From Nitrososphaerales archaeon (GTDB lineage Archaea; Thermoproteota; Nitrososphaeria; Nitrososphaerales; Gagatemarchaeaceae), in NCBI GenBank assembly GCA_030044375.1, contig JASHVX010000127.1:1-12924 (forward strand): a DNA stretch of 12,924 nt. Direction: 5' to 3'. Shown here in pieces: positions 1 to 6,477 of the stretch. The stretch's first letter is position 1. Each line of letters begins with the position of its first letter. The translations under genes and the position numbers were made by a program. The notes under the pieces are model-generated. The model made no database searches, was not told the DNA's origin, and worked only from the letters and a program-made list of their open reading frames with translations.

Positions 1-1629
1 CAGGCTCTCGAGAAGGTCAGGGGCACGCGGAGCAAGAACGAGAAGGTCAGGGTCTTCGCCTCCTTCCTCTCCTCGCTCGGCCCTGAGGACGCCGAGGTCG
101 CCGCGAGGCTCTCCACCGGCAGGTCCTCGGAGAGGGGCAGCAAGGACGAGGCCCAGGTCGGCTACTCCACGTTGCTGGACCTCGTCATGGAGATGACAGG
201 GGCCAACAGCCGCGACGTCTCGAAGGCGTACCTGAAACACGGCGACCTCGGCGAGGTGGCCGAGGAGCTGCTGGCCGGGAAGAAGGAGCAGGCGCTCTTC
301 GAGGAGCCCCTCCTCCTCGGCGACCTCGACGATACGTTCGCGAAGCTCAGGGACGCCAAGGGGAAGGGCTCGGCAGCCACGAGGAAGGGCCTCGTGAAGT
401 CGCTCCTGCTGAGGGCCTCTCCCCTCGAGTCCAAGTACATCGTGAAGGCCCTCACGGGCGAGATGAGGACAGGCCTGGTGTCCGGCCTGGTCGAAGAGGC
501 CATCGCCGCCGCCTACTCCGTACCCAAGGAGCAGGTGGCCAGGGCGCACATGCTCGTAGGCGACCCAGGGCTGCTCGCCTCGGCCGCGGCGAGAGGCCAG
601 GTGGGGTCGATCACGATGACACCCTTCAGGCCGGTGAACTTCATGCTCGCCGAGCCTGTCGCGACCCCGGAGGAGGGATACGCGCACTACGCCAAGGAGG
701 TGTACGCGGAGTACAAGTACGACGGGGTGCGCGTCCAGGCCCACAAGCTAGGCGCCCGGGTGCGGCTGTACTCCAGGAGGCTCGAGGACATAACGGCCAG
801 CTTCCCCGAGGTCGCGGAGCGCGTGTCGGCGGCGGAGGGCGACGTCATACTGGACGGGGAGGTCGTCCCGTTCTCGGCCGGCAAGCCTCTCCCCTTCCAG
901 CTGCTCCAGCGAAGGCTGAGGCGCACGGAGGGGTTCGAGGAGGCCGCCAGAAGGGCACCGGTCACGTACTTCGCCTTCGACCTCCTCTTCCGCGACGGCA
1001 GGGAGAAGACCGAGCTCCCGCTCGCCGAGCGCAAGGACGAGCTCAAGGCCGTCCTAGGGAGGGAGGCCGCCTTAGCCTACTCCAAGCTCGTCTCCAGCCC
1101 CGAGGAGACAGCCGCCGCCTTCCGCGAGAGCAGGGACCTGGGATACGAAGGCCTGGTGCTGAAGGACCCGGCCAGCAGGTACACCATGGGCAGGCGGGGG
1201 GCAGGCTGGGTCAAGCTGAAGGAGGAGCTGGACACGGTGGACGCGGTCATAGTCGCGGCCGAGTACGGGCACGGGAAGAGGGCCGGCGTGATCTCAGACT
1301 ACACCTTCGCCGTGAACGACAGGGGCGACCTCAAGACGATCGGGAAGGCGTACAGCGGGCTCACCGACGCGGAGATACTCGAGATGACCGAGCGGATGAA
1401 GAGCCTGACCGTGGAGGACCACGGCTACTGGAGGACAGTGAGGCCCGAGGTGGTCGTCGAGGTCGCGTTCGACAGCGTCCAGAGGAGCTCGCGGCACGAC
1501 AGCGGGTACGCCCTGAGGTTCCCACGCATCAAGAGGATAAGGACTGACAAGGGGCCTTCCGACATAGACACGATGGAGAGGGTCGAGGAGATCTTCGCCA
1601 GGCAGAAGCAGAAGCTGGAGGACAAATGA
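1..1629 (+). CDS. lig: ATP-dependent DNA ligase, 5' end missing
   Basis: This enzyme seals nicks in duplex DNA during replication and repair, using ATP to form an enzyme-AMP intermediate. The reading frame is open to the left edge, so the start codon lies outside; 542 residues are visible, close to the 560-600 usual for archaeal DNA ligase I. The N-terminal DNA-binding helical domain occupies roughly visible residues 1-210. The catalytic motif KYDGVR begins at visible residue 239 (lysine codon 715-717). Further motifs follow: the FAFDLLF segment (codons near 970-990), YEGLVLKDP (near 1144-1170) and WVKLKEE (near 1207-1230), then the OB-fold with a basic RFPRIKRIR stretch. The TTG at 172 lies inside the gene and is not the start. 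The next gene begins 52 bases downstream under its own TATA box, so the ligase is probably not co-transcribed with it by design. Identification is firm. Confidence 0.96.
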   Translation, partial: QALEKVRGTRSKNEKVRVFASFLSSLGPEDAEVAARLSTGRSSERGSKDEAQVGYSTLLDLVMEMTGANSRDVSKAYLKHGDLGEVAEELLAGKKEQALFEEPLLLGDLDDTFAKLRDAKGKGSAATRKGLVKSLLLRASPLESKYIVKALTGEMRTGLVSGLVEEAIAAAYSVPKEQVARAHMLVGDPGLLASAAARGQVGSITMTPFRPVNFMLAEPVATPEEGYAHYAKEVYAEYKYDGVRVQAHKLGARVRLYSRRLEDITASFPEVAERVSAAEGDVILDGEVVPFSAGKPLPFQLLQRRLRRTEGFEEAARRAPVTYFAFDLLFRDGREKTELPLAERKDELKAVLGREAALAYSKLVSSPEETAAAFRESRDLGYEGLVLKDPASRYTMGRRGAGWVKLKEELDTVDAVIVAAEYGHGKRAGVISDYTFAVNDRGDLKTIGKAYSGLTDAEILEMTERMKSLTVEDHGYWRTVRPEVVVEVAFDSVQRSSRHDSGYALRFPRIKRIRTDKGPSDIDTMERVEEIFARQKQKLEDK

Positions 1630-1650
1630 GCCTCCCGCGCCCGGTTGGGC

Positions 1651-1658
1651 CTTATATG
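1651..1658 (+). promoter_or_regulatory. TATA box for the prepilin peptidase gene
   Basis: CTTATATG is centred about 27 bases before the TTG start at 1682, the spacing expected if transcription starts at or next to the start codon (leaderless mRNA). A GGTGG at 1673-1677 could alternatively act as a weak ribosome binding site. Confidence 0.6.
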
Positions 1659-1681
1659 GGGCGCCAGACTCCGGTGGTCGC

Positions 1682-2287
1682 TTGCTAGCAGAGCTCCTGA
1701 TAGGAGCCTCCTTCGCCATAGCGTCGTACCAGGACATCAAAGACCGGGCCGTCAGCGACATCGTGTGGGTGCCGGCCCTCATAGGGGCGGCCTACGCCAT
1801 CTACTCTGCGTTCCCGGACGCGGACTTCGCGCTCGCCAAGCTGGGGCTGATAGGCGGCATAGCGCTCGCCTTCGCGCTGATAGGCATGGTAGGGGAGGCC
1901 GACGCGATAGCGCTCGCCTTCGTGGCCGCGGACCCCTCCCGGCTGTCCCCTATCGTGCCGCTCGTCGCAGGCGCCGCGGTCGCGGCGGCGCACATAGGCT
2001 ACGAGCTGGCGAAGGGCGACGCCAGGGGGACAAAGACGATACCCATGGAGAGGTTCCTCAAGGAGCAGAAGTGGATACCGAAGGCCGTGGTGGCAGACGG
2101 CGCCAGGCACGAGGTGTCCAGCGACGTCAACGTCGCGAGGGACGAGGTCGAGGCCATGGGCCTGCCGGGGGCTATGGTCGAGGCCAAGTACGGCGTCCCC
2201 GAGGTGGCGTACCTTGGGGCAGGCTACATCCTGTTCCTCGCGTATCTGTTGGCCACGAACGCCTCCGCCTTCCTTTCAGTCCACTGA
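1682..2287 (+). CDS. Archaeal type IV prepilin/prearchaellin peptidase (A24 family)
   Basis: This is a membrane aspartyl protease that removes the short signal peptide from type IV pilin-like or archaellin precursors at the cytoplasmic face (FlaK/PibD/EppA type). The 201-residue protein has hydrophobic segments at about 3-16, 28-43, 53-70, 89-106 and 177-192. The first catalytic aspartate is expected at D18 in the SYQDIKDR segment. The second is D74 in GEAD, which fits the archaeal G-x-hydrophobic-D pattern. A soluble loop of about 60 residues (110-170) sits before the last helix. The start is TTG at 1682, chosen because a TATA box lies 27 bases upstream and the protein begins directly with the first helix. 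No pilin or pilus ATPase genes are next to it in this window, so its substrates are unknown. Family assignment is from the paired Asp motifs and topology. Confidence 0.8.
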   Translation: MLAELLIGASFAIASYQDIKDRAVSDIVWVPALIGAAYAIYSAFPDADFALAKLGLIGGIALAFALIGMVGEADAIALAFVAADPSRLSPIVPLVAGAAVAAAHIGYELAKGDARGTKTIPMERFLKEQKWIPKAVVADGARHEVSSDVNVARDEVEAMGLPGAMVEAKYGVPEVAYLGAGYILFLAYLLATNASAFLSVH

Positions 2288-2297
2288 GAAGCGGTGG

Positions 2298-2305
2298 TTA
2301 AATCC
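2298..2305 (+). promoter_or_regulatory. TATA box for the kinase-phosphatase pair
   Basis: TTAAATCC is centred about 29 bases before the ATG at 2331, consistent with a leaderless transcript carrying the kinase-like gene and the phosphatase gene that follows without a gap. Confidence 0.55.
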
Positions 2306-2330
2306 AGACGCGCGGCGACTCCAGGTCTGA

Positions 2331-2903
2331 ATGGTCTTCTTGGTGCTAGAGGGCTTCTCCGGGACCGGGAAGACGACCCTGGCGAAGATGCTCGAGGCCA
2401 GGGACTGGATGCGGCTCCAGGAGTCGGCCCACGCGCTGCCTGACCACGTCCCCGTGCTCGACAAAGGAGACACGCGCTCCGACTACAGCCTCCTGGGCGC
2501 CACGCTCGCGTACGTCTCCACCGTCTCCCGCATGAGGAAGGACAGGAACGTGGTCTCCGAGGGCTACCTCCTGTCTGACCTGGCCTACGCCAAGGTCCGC
2601 ATGGCGCTGGGCCTGAGCTCGGCCTACCCTTCTATGCTCTCCATCTGCAGGGAGGTGCTCGCAGACGGCTGCGCGAGGCCGGACCTGTACGTCCAGCTGT
2701 CCAGCCGCCCAGGGGAGTCCGGGACGAAGGTCCCTGCGACCGGGGCAGCGAAGGAGCTCTTCAGGACGAGGTACTACGAGGCGCTCTCAGAGGTCCACAC
2801 CGAGCTCGGGGAGACTGACGTAGTGAGCCTGTCGACCGAGCCCGACGCGGCGAGCACTCTGGACAAGGTCCTTGCCGTCATCAAGGAGCGAGGCCTGGCC
2901 TAG
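2331..2903 (+). CDS. P-loop nucleotide kinase-like protein (dTMP kinase-like fold)
   Basis: This is a probable small phosphotransferase of the thymidylate/deoxynucleoside kinase-like group; the substrate is unknown. The Walker A motif GFSGTGKTT spans residues 8-16, right at the N-terminus. The segment SEGYLLSDLAYAK (76-88) resembles the DR-Y-x-S-x-x-AYQ region of dTMP kinases, with Glu in place of the Asp-Arg pair, and PDLYVQL (117-123) matches the strand that follows in that fold. A basic stretch near KELFRTRYYE (141-150) may be the lid or the LID-following helix. At 190 residues the length fits the family. It starts at ATG 2331 under a TATA box and its TAG stop touches the GTG start of the phosphatase gene, so the two are almost certainly co-transcribed. 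The missing DR motif argues against a plain dTMP kinase; a role in nucleotide or small-molecule phosphorylation is inference. Confidence 0.7.
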   Translation: MVFLVLEGFSGTGKTTLAKMLEARDWMRLQESAHALPDHVPVLDKGDTRSDYSLLGATLAYVSTVSRMRKDRNVVSEGYLLSDLAYAKVRMALGLSSAYPSMLSICREVLADGCARPDLYVQLSSRPGESGTKVPATGAAKELFRTRYYEALSEVHTELGETDVVSLSTEPDAASTLDKVLAVIKERGLA

Positions 2904-3731
2904 GTGCCGCGAGCGCTCAGTGCGAACTGGCTGGAGACCCTGTCGAAGGCGACCCTGGACGCCCAAGAGGCTGTCGCGGCGGTCGCAGCCGCAGGGGAGA
3001 GGGGCGTGGTGGTCGGGACAGGCGCCGCGGGGGACAAGACGCTGCTTGCCGACAGGAAGGCCGAGGACGCGCTGGCCGAAGTCCTAGTCGCGCGGCAGGG
3101 GCTGAGGATGCTCAGCGAGGAGGCAGGGCAGGTCGGCGACCCTAGGAGCAGCCTGACCGCGGTCGTGGACCCGCTGGACGGCTCCTCCAACTTCCAGAGA
3201 GGGCTCCCCTTCTACTGCTCGTCGGTGGCCATAGCCGGAGGGAGCGGCCTGGAGAGCGTGACCGCCGGCGCGGTCAGGAACCTGGTCAGCGGCGACCTCT
3301 ACTACGCCGAGCGGGGCCTCGGCGCGACCAAGAACGGTGCGCCGATCCGGACCACGCGGGCGGCCAGGCTGGAGGAGTCCGTGGTCGGCGTCGACCTCAG
3401 CGGCTCCCCTGCCGGGACGGTCGCGGGCCACCTGCGCCTCCTCTCCGGGTCGAAGAGGGTCGTGCACTACGGCGCCAACGCGCTGGAGCTGTGCCTGCTC
3501 GCCGACGGGAGCATAGACTCCTTCGTCGACCTGAGAGGCAGGATGCGCGTCACCGACATAGCCGCAGGCTGCCTCATCGCGCAGGAGGCCGGCGCGGCTG
3601 TCAGGATAGAGCGGGTGCCCGAGTCCGCCCCCGAGCTCAGCTTCGAGTCGAGGTTCAACGTAGTCGCCTCTGCGACCGCGGCCCTCCAGGGGGAGGTGCT
3701 CGCGAGCCTGAAGTCAGGGAGGGGCGCCTGA
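2904..3731 (+). CDS. Inositol monophosphatase / fructose-1,6-bisphosphatase family protein
   Basis: This is a Mg-dependent sugar or inositol phosphatase of the IMPase superfamily; in archaea such proteins often act on both myo-inositol-1-phosphate and fructose-1,6-bisphosphate. The 275-residue protein carries the three metal-binding signatures: E72-E73 in LSEEAG, DPLDGS at residues 89-94, and the RVTDIAAG segment at 215-222 with D218. An N-terminal GDKTLLADRKAED stretch (43-55) matches the substrate-loop region. The GTG start at 2904 immediately follows the TAG stop of the kinase-like gene, with zero intervening bases; an AGG at 2891-2893 lies 10 bases upstream. The 3' end overlaps the convergent glycosyltransferase gene by 18 bases. 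Possible roles are gluconeogenesis, inositol phospholipid synthesis or dephosphorylation of the neighbouring kinase's product; the sequence does not decide among them. Confidence 0.88.
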   Translation: MPRALSANWLETLSKATLDAQEAVAAVAAAGERGVVVGTGAAGDKTLLADRKAEDALAEVLVARQGLRMLSEEAGQVGDPRSSLTAVVDPLDGSSNFQRGLPFYCSSVAIAGGSGLESVTAGAVRNLVSGDLYYAERGLGATKNGAPIRTTRAARLEESVVGVDLSGSPAGTVAGHLRLLSGSKRVVHYGANALELCLLADGSIDSFVDLRGRMRVTDIAAGCLIAQEAGAAVRIERVPESAPELSFESRFNVVASATAALQGEVLASLKSGRGA

Positions 3732-4775
3732 GACGGCCCGGACGAGCGCAGCCAGCTCCGACTCGCGCCTTTCGGAGAGGTACGAGAACCTGGCCGCCAT
3801 CCTGGCCCGATAGTCGGCGAGCCTCCCCGCGTCGCCGGTCAGCCACGCCAGTCTCTCGGCCACCTCCTTGGGGTCCGAGGAGTCGACATACACGAGCGAG
3901 TCGCCGAAGACGGCCTCTATCTCCTTCCTCCTCGACGAGACCGTGGGCAAGGAGGCGGCCGCGTACTCGAAGAGCACGTGGTTGACGGTGTGGGGCTCGT
4001 CCGACACGGTGAGGCCGAAGTCGCAGGAGGCCTTGAGCTCCTCGTACCTCGGCTTGGGGAGGTACCCGAGGAACCTGACGTTGCGGAGCGGCCCCAGGGC
4101 CCCGATGCGGGGGGCGAGCCGCGAGGGCGGGCCCGTGACCGCCAGGGTCACGCCCTGCACGGACTCCGCCGCCCTGGCCTCAGACTCTACTCTCTCCAGA
4201 GGGACGCCCTGGTGGCCGGAGGCCACGCCAAGGAGGCCCCGGCCCCCCGTGAGCTCTCTCCTCAGCTCCTCGCTCCTCGCGAAGGCGTTCCTCGCCACGT
4301 GGTCGTGCACAGTGAGGACCCTCCTCGCGCCCATCGAAGCCAGCTCGTCGCGCCACACGGCGTGGGGGACGGTGTTCGCGTCCGCGGCCCTCCCGACCGC
4401 GGCCTCGAGCGCGCGCACGAACGGCGAGACCACGCTGCCCCCGAAGCCCTTGACGTTCCAGAGGTTGTGGTGGTCGACGATGAGCCGCGCGCCCGTGACC
4501 CTGCTGTAGGGGACGCACGCGAGCGGGCAGAACGGCGGAGGGTTCTGCGCGTAGACCACGTCCGGCCTCTCGTCGGCCAGGTAGGCGAGCGTCATCAGCG
4601 AGTAGGCGAGGTACTTCAGCGGGGCGGCGTACTTCGGCAGGTACCCGAAGTCGAAGTTCTTCCGTCTGCCGCCGATCGCAGCCGAGAGCTCGTCGAGCCT
4701 GTCGCTGAAGGGGGCCCAGGCTATGCATGACACGCCTCCCTTGGCCCGCGGGGGGGCGCGTCGGTCTGCTCTCAA
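3714..4775 (-). CDS. Glycosyltransferase, GT-B fold, family-4-like
   Basis: This enzyme probably moves a sugar from a nucleotide- or lipid-activated donor onto a glycan or lipid acceptor. Its 353 residues show a GT-B layout. The N-terminal half includes DVVYAQNPPP (72-81) and GARLIVDHHNLWNVKG (95-110), reminiscent of ALG1-type and related transferases. The C-terminal half includes RNVRFLGYLPKPRYEELKASCDFGL (starting at 231) and a donor-binding helix VNHVLFEYAAASLPTVS (264-280) in which E270 sits where the family's conserved glutamate usually is. No membrane helix is evident apart from a hydrophobic patch near 54-67. The TTG start at 4775 is supported by an AGAGGA element 7 bases upstream. It is the last gene of the minus-strand unit, 22 bases after the HAD gene, and its stop lies inside the convergent phosphatase gene. 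Substrate unknown. Confidence 0.82.
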   Translation of the reverse strand: MRADRRAPPRAKGGVSCIAWAPFSDRLDELSAAIGGRRKNFDFGYLPKYAAPLKYLAYSLMTLAYLADERPDVVYAQNPPPFCPLACVPYSRVTGARLIVDHHNLWNVKGFGGSVVSPFVRALEAAVGRAADANTVPHAVWRDELASMGARRVLTVHDHVARNAFARSEELRRELTGGRGLLGVASGHQGVPLERVESEARAAESVQGVTLAVTGPPSRLAPRIGALGPLRNVRFLGYLPKPRYEELKASCDFGLTVSDEPHTVNHVLFEYAAASLPTVSSRRKEIEAVFGDSLVYVDSSDPKEVAERLAWLTGDAGRLADYRARMAARFSYLSERRESELAALVRAVSGAPP

Positions 4776-4782
4776 CGCCTGG

Positions 4783-4788
4783 TCCTCT
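4783..4788 (-). promoter_or_regulatory. Ribosome binding site for the glycosyltransferase
   Basis: AGAGGA on the minus strand is 7 bases before the TTG start at 4775. It decides this start over later in-frame candidates and shows that translation inside the operon uses Shine-Dalgarno-like sites, unlike the leaderless first genes. Confidence 0.55.
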
Positions 4789-4797
4789 GCCGGCGCC

Positions 4798-5394
4798 TCA
4801 GGCGAGGCTCTCCCTCAGAGAGTCCAAGGTGGCGAACACGTAGTCAGGCCGGAGGTCGCCCTCGCGCGGCTTGCCCAGTAGCGCGGTCTTCACGCCGGCC
4901 TTCCTCCCCCCGGCCACGTCGTTCAGCCTGTCTCCTGTGAAGAGCGTCTCCTCGGGCCTCGCCCCCAGGGTCTTCAGCGCCAGCCTGACCTGCTCCCCTC
5001 TGTCGAGCGAGTCCTCCCTGGTCACAATGACGTCGAAGAGCTCCCCCACGTGGTAGCGGCCGAGCAGCCTGTCGCAGGCGGCGAGGCCCTGCATGGTGAC
5101 GAGCCCGAGCCGGGAGCCCTTCTCGAGCCTCTGAAGCAGTGCGACCGCACCCTCGGTCGGCTTCGCGCCCCCGACGGCGGCGAGCTCGTGGCGGTCGAGC
5201 AGCGCGAAGAGCGTCTCCTTCATCGACGGGTGGACCGAGACGAGCTGCTCCACCTTCATGAACAAGGGTACCGCGTCGAAGGGGCCGCCTGCCAGCCTGG
5301 CGACCTCCTCCCTGACCTCGGCCCAGTCAACGGGGATGGTGAACAGCGTCCCGTCGAGGTCGAAGACGTAGGCAGAGAAGCCGCCCGCGCTCAA
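4798..5394 (-). CDS. HAD-family phosphatase (phosphoglycolate phosphatase-like)
   Basis: This is a haloacid-dehalogenase-type hydrolase expected to remove phosphate from a small phosphorylated metabolite. The 198-residue protein has all HAD motifs: D12-x-D14 in FDLDGT (nucleophile and acid/base), LVTMQG at 98-103 (motif II threonine), K141 as a likely motif III lysine, and GDRLND at 154-159 for metal binding. A helical cap lies between about residues 20 and 90. The start is TTG at 5394, because it overlaps the TGA stop of the ATP-grasp gene as TTGA and is preceded by GGTGAT and AAGGAG. The frame stays open upstream to 5982, but that part is antisense-free overlap with the ATP-grasp gene and has no HAD character. 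In the glycan operon it may dephosphorylate a sugar phosphate or a lipid-linked intermediate; this is inference. Confidence 0.85.
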   Translation of the reverse strand: MSAGGFSAYVFDLDGTLFTIPVDWAEVREEVARLAGGPFDAVPLFMKVEQLVSVHPSMKETLFALLDRHELAAVGGAKPTEGAVALLQRLEKGSRLGLVTMQGLAACDRLLGRYHVGELFDVIVTREDSLDRGEQVRLALKTLGARPEETLFTGDRLNDVAGGRKAGVKTALLGKPREGDLRPDYVFATLDSLRESLA

Positions 5395-6476
5395 ATCACC
5401 CTCTCCTTCCAGCCGCCCTCGCGCCAGAGCAGCACCCCCGAGTCCATGTTCCTTATCATGTGCAGCCCCTCCGGGAAGAGGTCGTGCTTCGGCGCGTCCC
5501 CCGGAGGCGCGGCGCCGAGGCCCATCCGCACGTAGAGGTCTGCTAGGTTGCCGTACCACGGCAGGTGGAGATGCCGTGTCGCCACGTATCCCCACAGCGG
5601 CATGGTGGTGTGGAACTTCCCGGCGTCCACCTCCGTGACGCAGGGCCGGCCCTCGGAGTCCTCCTTCAGGTCTATCGAGTACGCCCCGTCGGGCCTGGGG
5701 TCGATAGCCTTCACCGCCGAGTCGGCCGCCTCGTTCGCCTTCTCGTCCTTCACGATCCTCGCGACCGAGGGCGTCCCCGTGATCCCCGAGGGCGATATGT
5801 GCTTGAACGGGTACTCCAGCCTCTCGCGGCAGTACGACGTCACGAGCCTCCCCTCCCTCCACAGGGCGTCCACCGCTATGTTCCTTCCAGGGAGGTACTC
5901 CTGAGTTATGAACTCGTCCAACGGCGTGCCCCTGCCGGTCCATATCGCTACCCAGTGCTGGGCCTCCTCCTTCGTGCGGCACGGGAGGCTATACCTGCCC
6001 CCGGCGCCGTGCCTCGCCCTCACCCAGACGGGGTCCCCAAGCGACGAGAACGCCTCGTCCAGGTCCTCCGTCCGCCTGAGAGGCACGGTCCTGGCCACGC
6101 GGACGCCCGCCTTCTCCAGCTTGACCTTCGTGAGCAGCTTGTCCTGCCCCACGTCCATCACCTCGGGCGCGGGGAGCAGCGTCCTCGCGGGGACCTTGTC
6201 CGACGCCCTCGAGATCACGAGGGCCTCGCTGGACGGCTGGGGGTGGACGAACTCGGCGCGCTCCTGCCTCGCGATGGAGGCTATGGTCCCTATGAACTCG
6301 GGCGAGTCGTGGCGCGGCGTCCTGTGGCGCGAGTCCAGGTCTGGGAGCTCTATGTAGTAGGCGTCGTAGTCGGCCCCGGCTATCCAGTACCCCTGGTCCG
6401 AGGCCCTGAGCGCCCTGACGAAGTTCACGCCGGCTATCCCTCCGGCCCCGGTCACCAAGACCCTCGGCCTGGCCAT
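5391..6476 (-). CDS. ATP-grasp ligase (carbamoyl-phosphate-synthase-like)
   Basis: ATP-grasp enzymes join a carboxylate, activated as acyl phosphate, to an amine or thiol. The 361-residue protein begins with a Rossmann-like pre-domain containing LVTGAGGIAGVNF (7-19). The ATP-grasp core follows: K113 in QDKLLTK, the glycine-rich loop RARHGAGGRYS (153-163), the EYLPGRNIAVDAL segment (193-205), and the metal-binding strand PCVTEVDAGKFHTT (278-291). The last element replaces the usual E-x-N-P-R motif by E282-V-D284-A-G-K, which fits an uncharacterised CPSase-like subgroup rather than carbamoyl-phosphate synthase or biotin carboxylase. ATG 6476 is one base after the TGA of the deacetylase-like gene, and its own stop overlaps the HAD start. 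Its place in a glycan cluster suggests that it adds an acyl or amino-acid group to an amino sugar; this is inference, and the substrate is unknown. Confidence 0.8.
   Translation of the reverse strand: MARPRVLVTGAGGIAGVNFVRALRASDQGYWIAGADYDAYYIELPDLDSRHRTPRHDSPEFIGTIASIARQERAEFVHPQPSSEALVISRASDKVPARTLLPAPEVMDVGQDKLLTKVKLEKAGVRVARTVPLRRTEDLDEAFSSLGDPVWVRARHGAGGRYSLPCRTKEEAQHWVAIWTGRGTPLDEFITQEYLPGRNIAVDALWREGRLVTSYCRERLEYPFKHISPSGITGTPSVARIVKDEKANEAADSAVKAIDPRPDGAYSIDLKEDSEGRPCVTEVDAGKFHTTMPLWGYVATRHLHLPWYGNLADLYVRMGLGAAPPGDAPKHDLFPEGLHMIRNMDSGVLLWREGGWKERVI
5395..5408 (-). promoter_or_regulatory. Ribosome binding site deciding the HAD start
   Basis: On the minus strand AAGGAG (5408-5403) is followed by GGTGAT (5400-5395), both good complements to the 3' end of archaeal 16S rRNA, directly before TTG 5394. 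The site lies within the last codons of the ATP-grasp gene, which suggests translational coupling. Confidence 0.55.
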
Positions 6477-6477
6477 G

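Noticed and set aside
172..1629. DNA ligase starting at TTG 172
   Set aside because: The frame continues upstream with sensible ligase sequence to the left edge, so the gene is simply cut by the window.
4798..5982. Extended 394-residue version of the HAD protein
   Set aside because: The extra 196 residues overlap the ATP-grasp gene and look random; the stop-start TTGA overlap and ribosome binding site at 5394 fix the real start.
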